Assembly: GCA_964506245.1 (NCBI GenBank)
Contig: CAZDKK010000019.1
Span: 3,930 to 67,929 of the forward strand
DNA length: 64,000 nt
Direction of reading: 5' to 3'
From: CAZDKK01 sp964506245
GTDB taxonomy: Bacteria > Eisenbacteria > RBG-16-71-46 > CAIMUX01 > WJJG01
The notes beneath the pieces were generated by a model. That model ran no database searches. It was given only the letters and a program-made list of their open reading frames with translations, and was not told the DNA's origin. Every line of letters starts with the position of its first letter. Positions within the stretch are counted from its first letter, which is position 1. This document shows positions 19,445 through 30,934 of the stretch, piece after piece. A program made the translations under genes and the position numbers.

Positions 19445-19474
19445 TTGACAGTCCGCCCCGGCGGCGCCGAGAAT
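19445..19474 (+). promoter_or_regulatory. Putative promoter for the zinc-ribbon gene
   Basis: A perfect TTGACA (19445-19450) and GAGAAT (19469-19474) are separated by 18 bases. The putative start site is about 115 bases before the ATG at 19597. A small inverted repeat, AACGCCG (19404-19410) with CGGCGTT (19419-19425), lies upstream in the same divergent region. I could not identify a convincing promoter for the leftward serine operon; the best -10-like hexamer on the minus strand is TATCAT (complement of 19390-19395). Confidence 0.45.
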
Positions 19475-19596
19475 ATGCTCCGTGCAGAGCCGTACACAGG
19501 CTCGGGTGGTGTGGGGCAAGCGCATGGGTGGGGGCGGCGTTCCTCTTTGGATCGAGGCACGCGCATCTGAGGCTCTCTCAGAGGGGGAGGGGTGGC

Positions 19597-19794
19597 ATGG
19601 ACGGGGAGTTTGCGCTGCCGAAGTGCCAGAAGTGCGACCGCGGCATCTTGATCCCGCTTTCCGACTACGGCCGTGACGGGGCCCCCATCAATTACAAGGC
19701 GTGGGTCTGCACCAACCCGGAGTGTGGCTTCAATATCCGCATCGACAACGGCGAGATCAGCTACGGCCGCACGATCAGCTACTCGACCAAGTAG
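19597..19794 (+). CDS. Small zinc-ribbon protein
   Basis: A 65-aa protein starting at ATG 19597 after GAGGGGGAGGGG; the frame is open further upstream, but without coding character or a ribosome site. It has two Cys pairs, C-Q-K-C (residues 9-12) and C-T-N-P-E-C (about 43-48), spaced as in a zinc ribbon, with a short strand-rich loop between them. The tail is polar with Tyr and Ser. There are no other domains, so it may bind nucleic acid or another protein. It has its own upstream promoter-like sequence with a long leader. The HAD gene follows 119 bases later. Confidence 0.7.
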   Translation: MDGEFALPKCQKCDRGILIPLSDYGRDGAPINYKAWVCTNPECGFNIRIDNGEISYGRTISYSTK

Positions 19795-19913
19795 AGACCT
19801 CACCGGGTGGGCCGATCTGGCCCCAGGCGCCGGGTGAGGCCGCGGGCGCTGCGGCTTGCAGGCCCGGCGGCGGCCCAAGACGGGTCCCCCGGCCGGCGGG
19901 CGGGAAGGAACGG

Positions 19914-20603
19914 ATGATCCGCGCCGTCATCTTCGACCTCGACAACACGCTGACCGACTTCGTCAAGATGAAGGACCAGGCCATCGCCGCCGCCGCCGTG
20001 GCGATGATCGACATGGGCCTGCCGCTGGCGCTCGACGAGACCCAGCGACGCATCTACGCCATCTACGAGCGCGAAGGGATCGAGTACCAGAAAGTCTTCG
20101 ACCAACTGCTGCGCGAGGTCTATGGGCGGGTGCCCCCGGAGATCCTGGCGGCGGGCATCATCGCCTACCGCCGGTCGCGCGACTCGATCCTCGTGCTCTA
20201 CCCCCACGTCAAGCTCACGCTCATGGAGCTCGTCCGGCGCGGCCTGCGGCTGGCGGTGCTGTCGGACGCGCCCGCCGTGCAGGCCTGGCAGCGCCTGCAC
20301 CACCTGGCGCTCGAGCACACCTTCGACCACGTGATCACCTTCGACGACACGGGCGAGCACAAGCCCTCGCCCGCACCCTTCCGCCGGGCGATGGAGCTGC
20401 TCGGGTTGCCGGCGCAGGATCTCCTCATGGTCGGCGACTGGCCCGAGCGCGACATGCGCGGCGCGGCGGCCCTGGGCATCCGCACGGTCTTCGCTCGCTA
20501 CGGCGACACCTTCGGGACCGTGCGCTCGGGGGCCGACTACGAGGTGGACGACATCGTCGAGCTGCTCGGCATCCTCGATGGGCTGAATGGCCCGCGGCCC
20601 TGA
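19914..20603 (+). CDS. HAD-superfamily hydrolase (phosphatase)
   Basis: A 229-aa enzyme. I chose ATG 19914 because it is preceded by GGAAGGAA and followed directly by the HAD motif I, F-D-L-D-N-T (nucleophile D8, acid/base D10). Motif II is L-S-D-A near residue 113 and motif III the Lys in E-H-K-P-S-P. Motif IV is G-D-W-P-E-R-D near residues 178-184. The cap after motif I is helical (type C1). It resembles phosphoglycolate-phosphatase or YjjG-type house-cleaning phosphatases, but the substrate cannot be told. A gap of 39 bases separates it from the NAD(P)HX repair gene, so metabolite repair is a reasonable guess for its role. Confidence 0.88.
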   Translation: MIRAVIFDLDNTLTDFVKMKDQAIAAAAVAMIDMGLPLALDETQRRIYAIYEREGIEYQKVFDQLLREVYGRVPPEILAAGIIAYRRSRDSILVLYPHVKLTLMELVRRGLRLAVLSDAPAVQAWQRLHHLALEHTFDHVITFDDTGEHKPSPAPFRRAMELLGLPAQDLLMVGDWPERDMRGAAALGIRTVFARYGDTFGTVRSGADYEVDDIVELLGILDGLNGPRP

Positions 20604-20642
20604 GGCGCAACTGCCGCGAGCGGATGGGGCGGGGAGGGAGCC

Positions 20643-22238
20643 ATGAAGCTGGTCACGTCGCTGCAGATGCGTGAGTGCGACCGGCGCACGATTGCCGGCG
20701 AGAACCTGCCTGCGCCGACCTCTGGCCTCACCCTCATGGAGCGAGCCGGCTGGGGCATCTTCGCCGCCGTGCGCCAGCGCTGTGAACGGCTGGCGCAGAG
20801 GCCGATCGTGATCTTCTGCGGCCGCGGCAACAACGGCGGCGACGGGATGGTCCTGGCGCGCCTGCTGCACGCGCACGGTTGCCGTCCGCTGGTCGTTCTG
20901 ACGGCCGAGCCCGCCGCGCTCTCGGCCGACGCCCGCATCCAGCACCAGCGGCTCGCGGTGCAGGGCGGTCGGATCGGCGTCGCGACCAGCGCCCAGGCGC
21001 TGGCGGCCCAGCTCGCACCCGAGATGCGCGCTGCAGGCACCCTGCGCCTCCTGGCGGTCGACGCGCTGTTGGGCACCGGCAGCCACGGCGCTCCCCAGGG
21101 GCTGATCGGCTCCGCCGTCGAGTGGATCAACCGCGCTCGCGACCGGTACGGGGCCGAGGTCGTGGCGATCGATCTTCCCACGGGGGTCAATGCCGACACG
21201 GGCGAGGTCGCGGGCGCGGCCGTGCGCGCGGACCTGACCGTCACCCTGGCCTTCGCCAAGATCGGATTTCACTACTACCCGGCCCGCGACCACGTGGGGG
21301 CGCTGGTCGTGGCCGACATCGGCATCCCCCCGCGGGTGGCGGAGGACGTCGGGCTCCCGCTGGCCGCCATGGACCGGGCCGAGGCGGGCTGCCTGCTGCC
21401 CGAGCGTTCCAGCGACGCGCACAAGGGGCGCGTGGGCCGGCTCTTGATCGTGGGTGGCTCCCCGGGCCTCACGGGTGCCCCCAGCCTGGCGGCCCTTGCG
21501 GCCCTGAGGACGGGAGCCGGCTTGGTGACCGTCGGCCTGCCGGCCGGGCTCAACGCGGCCCTGGAGGCCAAGCTGACCGAGGTGATGACCCTGCCCCTGC
21601 CCGAGGATGCCGAGGGCAGCCTGGCCCCCGAGGGGGAGGCCCGCGTGCTCGAGCGGCGGGCGGTCACGGACGTCTGGGTCGTGGGGCCGGGTCTGGGGCG
21701 GCGGCCCGGCGCGCTGGAGCTGGCCCGTGCCCTGATCCGTCACGTTCCCGGGGGCCTCGTCGTCGATGCCGACGGGCTGTTCGCTGTCTCCGGGGGCGTC
21801 CCGTGGTGGCGGGCCGAAGGCTGTCCACCGGCCGTTCTGACCCCCCATCCGGGCGAGATGGCCCGCCTGCTGGAATCCGAGCCGCCGGCACCAGGCGCGG
21901 CCCCCTGGGAGATCGCCACCGGCTTCGCCCGGGTCCATCGCTGCGTGCTCGTGCTCAAAGGGGCCCCCACGCTGATCGCCGCCCCCGACGGGCAGGTCTG
22001 GGTCAATCCCACCGGCAATGCCGGCATGGCCACGGGGGGAACGGGCGATGCCCTCACGGGGGTCATCGCCGCCCTGCTGGGGCAGGGTCTCGCCCCGATC
22101 GATGCCGCCAGGCTGGGGGTCTACTTGCACGGCCTGGCGGGCGATGTGGCGGCCGAAAGCGCCGGGCCGGTGGGTCTCATCCCCAGCGACCTCATCGGCG
22201 CGCTGCCACGTGCCTGGCGGCTGCTGCGCGCCTCCTAG
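20643..22238 (+). CDS. nnr: Bifunctional NAD(P)H-hydrate epimerase / ADP-dependent dehydratase
   Basis: A 531-aa metabolite-repair enzyme that restores hydrated NADH and NADPH. The N-terminal YjeF epimerase domain (about residues 1-220) shows M-E-R-A-G near residue 32, the G-R-G-N-N-G-G-D-G loop near residue 60 and D-A-L-L-G-T-G near 140. The C-terminal ribokinase-like dehydratase domain (about 250-531) shows H-K-G-R-V-G-R-L-L-I-V-G-G-S at its start. It also carries T-P-H-P-G-E-M near 400 and the ATP/ADP-site stretch N-A-G-M-A-T-G-G-T-G-D near 460. The length matches the E. coli fused protein (515 aa). The ATG has a GGGAGGGAG ribosome site. Confidence 0.95.
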   Translation: MKLVTSLQMRECDRRTIAGENLPAPTSGLTLMERAGWGIFAAVRQRCERLAQRPIVIFCGRGNNGGDGMVLARLLHAHGCRPLVVLTAEPAALSADARIQHQRLAVQGGRIGVATSAQALAAQLAPEMRAAGTLRLLAVDALLGTGSHGAPQGLIGSAVEWINRARDRYGAEVVAIDLPTGVNADTGEVAGAAVRADLTVTLAFAKIGFHYYPARDHVGALVVADIGIPPRVAEDVGLPLAAMDRAEAGCLLPERSSDAHKGRVGRLLIVGGSPGLTGAPSLAALAALRTGAGLVTVGLPAGLNAALEAKLTEVMTLPLPEDAEGSLAPEGEARVLERRAVTDVWVVGPGLGRRPGALELARALIRHVPGGLVVDADGLFAVSGGVPWWRAEGCPPAVLTPHPGEMARLLESEPPAPGAAPWEIATGFARVHRCVLVLKGAPTLIAAPDGQVWVNPTGNAGMATGGTGDALTGVIAALLGQGLAPIDAARLGVYLHGLAGDVAAESAGPVGLIPSDLIGALPRAWRLLRAS

Positions 22239-22348
22239 CCGCGACCGGAGGCAATCGAATCGTTCAGACAGGGGCTCGGGGCTCCGAAAATCCCATCAGG
22301 ACCCCGTGTGTCCGATCGGCGCTGTCACCAGCCGTGAATAGGGCCCGT

Positions 22349-24133
22349 ATGGAAACCAGGGACGAGCTCCAGCCCTCATCCCCCCAGGGGGAAAGCCGTG
22401 ATCCGGGGGCCCCGGCCCCAGGGCCGGAGGCTGCCGGTCCCGGTCCTGAGGCGAGCTTCTTCGCCGCTTTCGTGGCGGCGCTCAAGGCGGTCGGCTTCTA
22501 CCCCCCCGGCAATCCGGTCCGCGATCGTCAGGTCCTCGGCCTGCTCCAGCAGATCCGCTCGGCCGAGGGTGAGGTCGCCATCGCCCTGCGCCAGGACGAG
22601 GTCCAGGTCGCCGGCGAAGTGGTGATGGTCCGGGGAGAGGAAGGCTGGGACATCCCCGTGCGCTTTTTCGAGGCGGGGATGCGCGACCTGACCTTCCTGC
22701 CGCAGGCGACGAACGCAGAGCTGCAGACCCTCCTGGAACTGCTCGCCCGCACCGTGCGGGGCGAGCTCAACCCGACCGACGAAGATCTTTCCGTCCTCCT
22801 CTGGGAAATGGATCTGCCCTCGGTCGCCTACCGCGTCATCGACGCGGCGGAGGAGGCCGCCGCGGTCAGCGAGATCGAGGGCGAGACGCCCCCGGGTGGG
22901 GCGGCCGATGACGAGGAGGCGTGGGAAGGCATCCACCCCCTGGAGCGTTACCTCGCCTCCGCTGGTGGGCTGGAGGAGACGGACCTGGAGCCAGCCACGC
23001 TGCTGGCGGATCCGGAGGAGCTGGCCCGCCTGCGCAACCAGGCCAAACAGGAGGCGCACCACCTGCGCCCCAAGCTGGTCATGGTGCTCCTCGAGCTGCT
23101 CTTGGTCGGCCTCGCCCCGGCCGAGTTCGAGCGGGTGGTCATGCTGTTGCGGGGCTATGCGCTCGATCTGCTCCAGGTGGGCCGGTTCGCCTTCTTCGGG
23201 CGCGTGATGCAGCGCCTGCGCGAGCGAGCCGAGGAGCTGAAGGGCGAGGAGGCAAGAACGCTCGCCACCGTCATCGCCGATCTCTCGGGGGCGGAGGCCG
23301 CCGCGCGCGTGCTCGGGGCCTTCGAGGCCCAGCGCTGCGACGACGAGCAGGCAGCCATCGCCTTCCTGACCGAGCTGACACCCCCGGGGCTGCGCGTGCT
23401 CCTGGACGCGCTGGCGGCCAGCCTCGAGCGCGATGCGGGCGACGTGCGCTGGCGCGTGGCCGGGGCCGCGCTGCGGGGGGCGGCGACACACAGCCCCGAG
23501 CACGTGGTCGGCGACCCGACCAGCCTGACCGAGAACCACTTGCGCGCGCTGGCGCAGCTGCTCCCGACCGGGCAGGCGCCCGAGCGCGCCCGGTTCTGGA
23601 GCCAGAGCCTCAGCCCCCTCTGGAACAGCGGCGAGCCCGGACTGCGCGCGGGTGCTCTGAGGCTCCTGGCCGTGGTTCGTCCGCCGGATCTCGAGCGCCT
23701 GCTCCAGCTCGGGCTGAGCGATGAATCGAGCGCCGTGCGGCAGACCGCGGCCGAGCTCTACAGCGGGGTCTTCGGCGCCCGGGCCCTCCAGCCGCTGCTC
23801 CACCTGCTGCTGAGCCACGGCTTCGAGCAGCGCTCCTTTGAGGAGCAGACGGCCTTCTACGAGGCCCTCACGCGCTCGACGCCCGAGGAGGTCTTTCCCC
23901 TGCTCGAGAAGACCGTGCGCCGCCGCGACTGGCTCGCCCGCAAGCACTGGCGCGTGCAGAAGGCCTGTGCCCTGAGGGCCCTGGGGCACGTCTCGATCGA
24001 GAAGGCCGGGGGGCTGCTCATGCGCTACCGCAACTCGCACGACCCGCTGCTGGCCGAGGCCAGCCGCTACGCCCTCGAGTGCCACCGGCGGCGGCTGCAG
24101 GTAACCCCGGCCGCCGCGCGGCGGGCGGCCTGA
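22349..24133 (+). CDS. HEAT-repeat protein with an N-terminal domain shared with the next gene
   Basis: A 594-aa protein. The frame is open far upstream inside nnr, but coding character begins near 22349; GTG 22334 is an alternative start and the ribosome site is unclear. Residues 1-35 are Pro/Gly/Glu-rich and disordered. Residues about 36-140 form a compact domain (helix, then strands I-A-L-R-Q and V-Q-V-A-G-E-V-V, then helices around L-T-F-L and L-L-E-L-L). It matches the layout of the N-terminus of the HD-GYP-like protein next door. After an acidic linker, residues about 230-580 are helical pairs of HEAT/PBS-lyase type, including A-V-R-Q-T-A-A-E-L. I see no catalytic motif and infer a protein-binding scaffold. 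It overlaps no gene; the next starts 14 bases after its stop. Confidence 0.75.
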   Translation: METRDELQPSSPQGESRDPGAPAPGPEAAGPGPEASFFAAFVAALKAVGFYPPGNPVRDRQVLGLLQQIRSAEGEVAIALRQDEVQVAGEVVMVRGEEGWDIPVRFFEAGMRDLTFLPQATNAELQTLLELLARTVRGELNPTDEDLSVLLWEMDLPSVAYRVIDAAEEAAAVSEIEGETPPGGAADDEEAWEGIHPLERYLASAGGLEETDLEPATLLADPEELARLRNQAKQEAHHLRPKLVMVLLELLLVGLAPAEFERVVMLLRGYALDLLQVGRFAFFGRVMQRLRERAEELKGEEARTLATVIADLSGAEAAARVLGAFEAQRCDDEQAAIAFLTELTPPGLRVLLDALAASLERDAGDVRWRVAGAALRGAATHSPEHVVGDPTSLTENHLRALAQLLPTGQAPERARFWSQSLSPLWNSGEPGLRAGALRLLAVVRPPDLERLLQLGLSDESSAVRQTAAELYSGVFGARALQPLLHLLLSHGFEQRSFEEQTAFYEALTRSTPEEVFPLLEKTVRRRDWLARKHWRVQKACALRALGHVSIEKAGGLLMRYRNSHDPLLAEASRYALECHRRRLQVTPAAARRAA

Positions 24134-24147
24134 GGGGGGAGGCGGCA

Positions 24148-25674
24148 ATGGCAGCGAGGCGGCAGCCGGACGGCGAATGGGACGATCGGGACTACGCATC
24201 CGCGGGCGACGCGATGCTGGAACGGCCCCATTACGCGGTCGACGCGCGTGAGACCCCGGCCGCCCGCATGCTGCGCTGCTTCCACTCGAGCTGGCGGGCG
24301 CTCGTGCTGCGCGGCATGGCGGACCCCGCCTTCCTGCGAGCCCTCGGTGGGTTACGGGACGCCGTCGCGGCGCTGTGGGAGACGGGCGTCCCGGCGCGGA
24401 TGGTCCGCCATGGCAGTGGGCTCCTGGTCGGGGACGAGGCGCTCTCGCCCTATTCCTCCGGCAACCTCCTGGCCCATCTAGTAGCCGAGGAGATGGCGTC
24501 CATGGATCTGGCGGGGCTGACGTTCCTCGGGCCCTGGGACGACGCTGAGACGGCGCGGTTCCTGGAGCTGCTCGAGAGCTGGCGGCGGTCGAAGACCCAA
24601 CCGGCCGATCGGGTCGAGGAGCTGGAAGCCATGGGGATCCAGGGCATCGCCCTGGTGGACCCGGCGGCGGTCCGCCCGTCCGAGGAGGAAACGGGCGGCT
24701 GGGACTCCGTGGTGGAGCTGGGCGAGCTGCGCCGGCGCGCGCGCCGAACGTTCTTCCACGCCCTGCGCTGCTCGCGTTGGCACGCGGGGCGACTGGCGGG
24801 CGAGTCCGTGCCCGAGCTGCGCCGATCGCGGCAGGTCGTGCACCAGATCATCGACACGCTGGTCGAAGAGGAGTTCTCCCTTCTGGCCCTCACGGCCCTG
24901 AAGGCCTTCGACGTTCAGACCTTCCTGCACTCGGTCAACGTTTGCATTCTCTCGACCGCGCTCGGGCAGCGCCTGGGGCTCAACAAGCGCGAGCTGTCCG
25001 AGCTGGGCGTGGCCGCGCTCTTCCACGACCTGGGAAAGATGACGGTCCCCAAGCCGGTGTTGCACAAGCCCGGGACCTTCAATCCGGCCGAATGGGAGAT
25101 CATGCGCACCCACCCGCTCGAAGGCGTGCGCACGCTCTTGCGCGCGGGCAAGCTCTCGGATCTGGTCATCAAGGTCATGCTGGTCGGCCTCGAGCACCAC
25201 ATGCGGTACGACCTCACGGGCTACCCTCGCCTGGGCGACCAATGGGAGATCAGCGTGCTCAGCCGCATCGTCAGCATTGCCGACTGCTACGACGCCATGA
25301 CCTCCCGCCGCTCCTATGAGGAGGAGCGGCTCATCCCGCACCGGGTGATGGTGCACATGCTCGGCCGGGCCGGGAAGAACTTCGACCCGGTGCTGATGCG
25401 GCTCTTCGTCTGCCTGCTGGGGCTCTATCCGGTGGGCAGCCTGGTGGAGCTGGCGACCGGGGAGCTGTCGGTCGTGGTGGCCTCGGATCCGCAGGACCCG
25501 ACCTGCCCGGTGGTGCGGCTGGTGCGGGAGCGCGACGGACGGCTGATCGACCCAACCGACCTGCGCCTGCTCAACCTGGCCGAGTGCACCGACCTGGGGG
25601 CCGGAACGCGCCGGATTCTCCGGGCGCTCGACCCCGAGGAAGAGCGGATCGACCTCACCAGCTACCTGACTTGA
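24148..25674 (+). CDS. HD-GYP-like phosphodiesterase or signalling protein
   Basis: A 508-aa protein with ATG 24148 after GGGGGGAGG. Residues about 35-150 resemble the N-terminal domain of the preceding HEAT protein. Residues about 225-430 form an HD domain with H-S-V-N-V near 260, the metal pair H-D in F-H-D-L-G-K-M (residues about 293-298) and a GYP block H-H-M-R-Y-D-L-T-G-Y-P (about 350-360). Active c-di-GMP phosphodiesterases of this group normally read H-H-E-x-x-D-G-x-G-Y-P. Here the Glu is Met and the Gly after Asp is Leu, so activity may be altered or lost. Residues 430-508 form a small beta-rich C-terminal domain. It probably responds to, or degrades, a cyclic nucleotide together with its HEAT partner. 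Confidence 0.85.
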   Translation: MAARRQPDGEWDDRDYASAGDAMLERPHYAVDARETPAARMLRCFHSSWRALVLRGMADPAFLRALGGLRDAVAALWETGVPARMVRHGSGLLVGDEALSPYSSGNLLAHLVAEEMASMDLAGLTFLGPWDDAETARFLELLESWRRSKTQPADRVEELEAMGIQGIALVDPAAVRPSEEETGGWDSVVELGELRRRARRTFFHALRCSRWHAGRLAGESVPELRRSRQVVHQIIDTLVEEEFSLLALTALKAFDVQTFLHSVNVCILSTALGQRLGLNKRELSELGVAALFHDLGKMTVPKPVLHKPGTFNPAEWEIMRTHPLEGVRTLLRAGKLSDLVIKVMLVGLEHHMRYDLTGYPRLGDQWEISVLSRIVSIADCYDAMTSRRSYEEERLIPHRVMVHMLGRAGKNFDPVLMRLFVCLLGLYPVGSLVELATGELSVVVASDPQDPTCPVVRLVRERDGRLIDPTDLRLLNLAECTDLGAGTRRILRALDPEEERIDLTSYLT

Positions 25675-25712
25675 GCCCTGTGCGGCGCGCCTGCACGCTG
25701 CCGGGAATCCTG

Positions 25713-25741
25713 TTGACCCACCCCGGCAACGCACCTATATT
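25713..25741 (+). promoter_or_regulatory. Promoter of the lipoprotein/outer-membrane gene pair
   Basis: TTGACC (25713-25718) and TATATT (25736-25741) are separated by exactly 17 bases, the best sigma-70-like promoter in the window. The predicted start site near 25748 gives a leader of about 100 bases before the ATG at 25851. It follows the HD-GYP gene by 39 bases. No hairpin is seen between them. Confidence 0.65.
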
Positions 25742-25850
25742 CCTAGCCTAATCATACCGTTGCCGCTCTCGCAGACCCCGGAAGGGCCTGCGGGATCGGC
25801 TGCAGGCGCAAGGTGCGGGCCCTGTAAGGGGACAGCTAGGCGAGGCTTGT

Positions 25851-26321
25851 ATGAGGCGTGCCATCCTTTTGGCAATGGCGGTCCTGGTCCTGTGTGCCGC
25901 AGGGCTGGGGTGTGCAAAACGGGTCCCCTGGGAGGGGCCGCTCGAGGCGCGCCGGACGATGGTGCTCACCTTCAAAGACGGCTCGGAGATCCGCGGCAAG
26001 ATCAACATCGACGAGAAGGTAGAGCTCACCACCGGGGGCAACGTCTATCGCGGCGTCATCGAGGATCTCACCGACGAGGAGATCGAGTTGCGCGACTGCC
26101 GTTTCGTCCGCCGGCAGGGTGGGAGCCAGGCCGAGGAGGAGCGACTGAGCCAGGCGCGGGTCGACCTGGGCATGGAGAACATCGACAGCATCGTCCTGCA
26201 GCGTGCGGACATCAAGAGCACCGAGCACGTCAAGGTCGATGGCCTGAAAACAGCCTCCCGCTCCGTCTTCTGGGTTGTGGCGGGCATGGCGTCGGCACTG
26301 CTGCTCGCGGAGAAATCGTAG
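25851..26321 (+). CDS. Small lipoprotein of unknown function
   Basis: A 156-aa protein with signal peptide M-R-R-A-I-L-L..., lipobox Ala-Gly-Leu-Gly-Cys (Cys at residue 21) and therefore an envelope lipid anchor. Residues about 36-125 are strand-rich, with a repeated pattern of the form strand-K-D/D-G-S-E-I-R-G-K-I and V-Y-R-G-V-I-E-D-L-T-D-E-E-I-E-L. That suggests a small SH3-like or Lsm-like beta barrel. The C-terminus has a short hydrophobic segment (about residues 139-152), which could be a second membrane contact. The next gene, an outer-membrane barrel, starts 32 bases downstream, so the lipoprotein may be its partner. Confidence 0.7.
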   Translation: MRRAILLAMAVLVLCAAGLGCAKRVPWEGPLEARRTMVLTFKDGSEIRGKINIDEKVELTTGGNVYRGVIEDLTDEEIELRDCRFVRRQGGSQAEEERLSQARVDLGMENIDSIVLQRADIKSTEHVKVDGLKTASRSVFWVVAGMASALLLAEKS

Positions 26322-26353
26322 GCGGCTCGGGCCTGGTCAAGAGGGGTACTGCG

Positions 26354-27952
26354 ATGCGGATCCGTGGTTCGCGGGGGGTCAGGCTGGCCGGGGCGGCGGT
26401 CCTGCTACTCGCTGCCGCACCTGTGGGGGCGCAGATCGAGGTCGTCGAGATCGAGCTGCCCACGCTACCCATCTACGGCGGCGCGACGGTTCAGGGGCTG
26501 ACGGGGGGCGTCGGTGACGTGGCCACCCTGTTGCCCAAGTACTTCTACCGCCCCATGGACGATCTGACGCCGCGCGCCGGGGCTGACGCCTTGGCGATGG
26601 GCGGGGCCTTCGTCTCTCGCCCCGAGGGGGCCATGTCGATGGCCTGGAACCCGGCCGGCCTGGGGCTGCTGCGCAGCCGCTCGCTCGCCTTCGACGGCTA
26701 TCTCACCTCCTCCTCCGGCAGCATGGGCCAGGAGGATGTGCCCGACACGATCTTCGTGCCCCTGTCGCCGAACTTCCGCGTGCAGCAATACACGGACCGG
26801 TTGGGGCCCTCGAACAAGTTCGGCTTCATCGGGATCGCCCGGCCCCTGGTCCAGGTGGGCGGACACCCCCTGGTGGGGGGGCTCTGCTACCGGCGCCACA
26901 CGGACGTCGCCTACGGCACCGAGACGATTCTGGAGATGCAGTTGATCGAGGGCACGGGCTTCCCGTTCGTCTACGGCAGCGACAACCGAGAGCGAGGAGC
27001 CGTCTATAGCTACACGTTCAGCCTGGGGCACCAGCCGATCGAGACGCCTGGGTTCTCGCTCGCGTTGGGAGCCACCTTCAACGTGCTCGACGGGCGCCTG
27101 CGTGCGGAGCAGAAGGACCGGGTCAACGTCCAGGGCTATCCCGAGGGCCGCGTGTTCTACCAGGCGGACTACGACGGGCGTTCGGCCGAGCTGGGGGCTC
27201 TGGTGCGCGTCGCGAACCTGGTTCAGGTCGGGGGCTGGGTCGGCCTGCCCCACACGCTGCACGTGACCGGCAGCGATTTCACCTCCCAGAGCATCGTGTC
27301 GTCCGAGGAAGCGGTCATCTACCGCGTCCACGCCAGGATCGGCGACTACGACTTGAAGGTCCCGATGTTCCTGAGCGGAGGGCTCACCGTGGGCCCGATC
27401 GATGCGGGTCCGATCAAGGCCCTGGAGGTCTCGGCCGACGTGAACCACCGGCCGTGGTCCGAGACCGATCTGGAGTACAGCAAGGACGCGGTGTATCGGA
27501 TGGGCCCGATCGAGGTGCCGCTCACCGAGTTCAACGGGCCCTATCCCATGAAGGACGTTACCAGCTTCCACGTGGGCGCCGACTTCAGGTTCCCCTTCTT
27601 CCGCCGCGCGATCGAGGGCCACGGCTTGGCGCTGACCACGCGCCTGGGCTTCCGCACGCTCCCGTTGTCGATGGCCGAGGTGGATCTGGTCAACGGCGAA
27701 GGGCCGCACTACCTGGGCGACCAGGTGGATGGTGATGCCTTCAGCCTCGGGTTGTCGCTCGACACCGGAATCGGCGTGCTGTTCCACGGCGGCATGGAGC
27801 TTCAGTCCTACTCATTCCGCAAGTGGTTCCTGGATGACACGTCGGAGTCCATGAGTCGCACGCTGGCCTTCACCGATCCGTATGCCCGCGCCGGCATCGT
27901 CGATCGGTCGAGCACGGTCTTCCGGTTCAGCACGGAGCTGCGCCGGCCATAG
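26354..27952 (+). CDS. Outer-membrane beta-barrel protein, UPF0164/PorV-like
   Basis: A 532-aa protein. ATG 26354 follows AAGAGGGG, and a signal peptide is clear (core about residues 11-24, cleavage after A-P-V-G-A-Q). After about 55 residues there is the sequence G-A-D-A-L-A-M-G-G-A-F-V-S and, near residue 98, W-N-P-A-G-L. Both are typical of the UPF0164/PorV/FadL-like outer-membrane proteins of Bacteroidota and relatives. The rest is alternating amphipathic strands with many aromatic girdle residues. The C-terminus ends V-F-R-F-S-T-E-L-R-R-P rather than in an aromatic residue. It probably serves as an outer-membrane channel or as an attachment partner for secreted proteins. The gene ends before a strong bidirectional hairpin. 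Confidence 0.8.
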   Translation: MRIRGSRGVRLAGAAVLLLAAAPVGAQIEVVEIELPTLPIYGGATVQGLTGGVGDVATLLPKYFYRPMDDLTPRAGADALAMGGAFVSRPEGAMSMAWNPAGLGLLRSRSLAFDGYLTSSSGSMGQEDVPDTIFVPLSPNFRVQQYTDRLGPSNKFGFIGIARPLVQVGGHPLVGGLCYRRHTDVAYGTETILEMQLIEGTGFPFVYGSDNRERGAVYSYTFSLGHQPIETPGFSLALGATFNVLDGRLRAEQKDRVNVQGYPEGRVFYQADYDGRSAELGALVRVANLVQVGGWVGLPHTLHVTGSDFTSQSIVSSEEAVIYRVHARIGDYDLKVPMFLSGGLTVGPIDAGPIKALEVSADVNHRPWSETDLEYSKDAVYRMGPIEVPLTEFNGPYPMKDVTSFHVGADFRFPFFRRAIEGHGLALTTRLGFRTLPLSMAEVDLVNGEGPHYLGDQVDGDAFSLGLSLDTGIGVLFHGGMELQSYSFRKWFLDDTSESMSRTLAFTDPYARAGIVDRSSTVFRFSTELRRP

Positions 27953-27984
27953 CGGCTCGGCCGCAGGTCCGGGTCCGAACGCAG

Positions 27985-28018
27985 GACGGCCCGCTGCCCC
28001 GAGAGGCAGCGGGCCGTC
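27985..28018. terminator. Hairpin terminator between the barrel gene and nrdJ
   Basis: Perfect 14-base arms GACGGCCCGCTGCC (27985-27998) and GGCAGCGGGCCGTC (28005-28018) enclose a 6-base loop. It lies midway between the convergent stops of the outer-membrane gene (27952) and nrdJ (28056). No U-tract is evident, but the stem is strong and symmetrical, so it should work for both strands. Confidence 0.75.
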
Positions 28019-28055
28019 GTCGCAAACCGCTTGACCCGGCAGCTGGGCCTGGCGG

Positions 28056-30776
<2,721 letters not shown>

Positions 30777-30906
30777 GGGGGCCTCCTGGCAGAACGTCTC
30801 TTCAGGTTGCGCTATCCGGCGAAACCTCTCCCGGCAGGGTCACCCTTTCGGGCCGGCCCTCGGTGCCTGGATCCTGTCGCCCTTCGAACAGCTCGGAGAA
30901 TCGTGG

Positions 30907-30926
30907 GACCCCAACATCTTGGGGTC
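30907..30926 (-). promoter_or_regulatory. Perfect palindrome at the start of the nrdJ leader
   Basis: GACCCCAA (30907-30914) and TTGGGGTC (30919-30926) are separated by CATC. On the minus strand this lies immediately downstream of the predicted nrdJ start site, so it is either an operator or a 5'-end hairpin of the messenger. It could also be the terminator of the LysR gene ending at 31135, but it is over 200 bases away and has no U-tract. It does not look like an NrdR box, which is AT-rich. Confidence 0.45.
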
Positions 30927-30934
30927 GGACGCGC

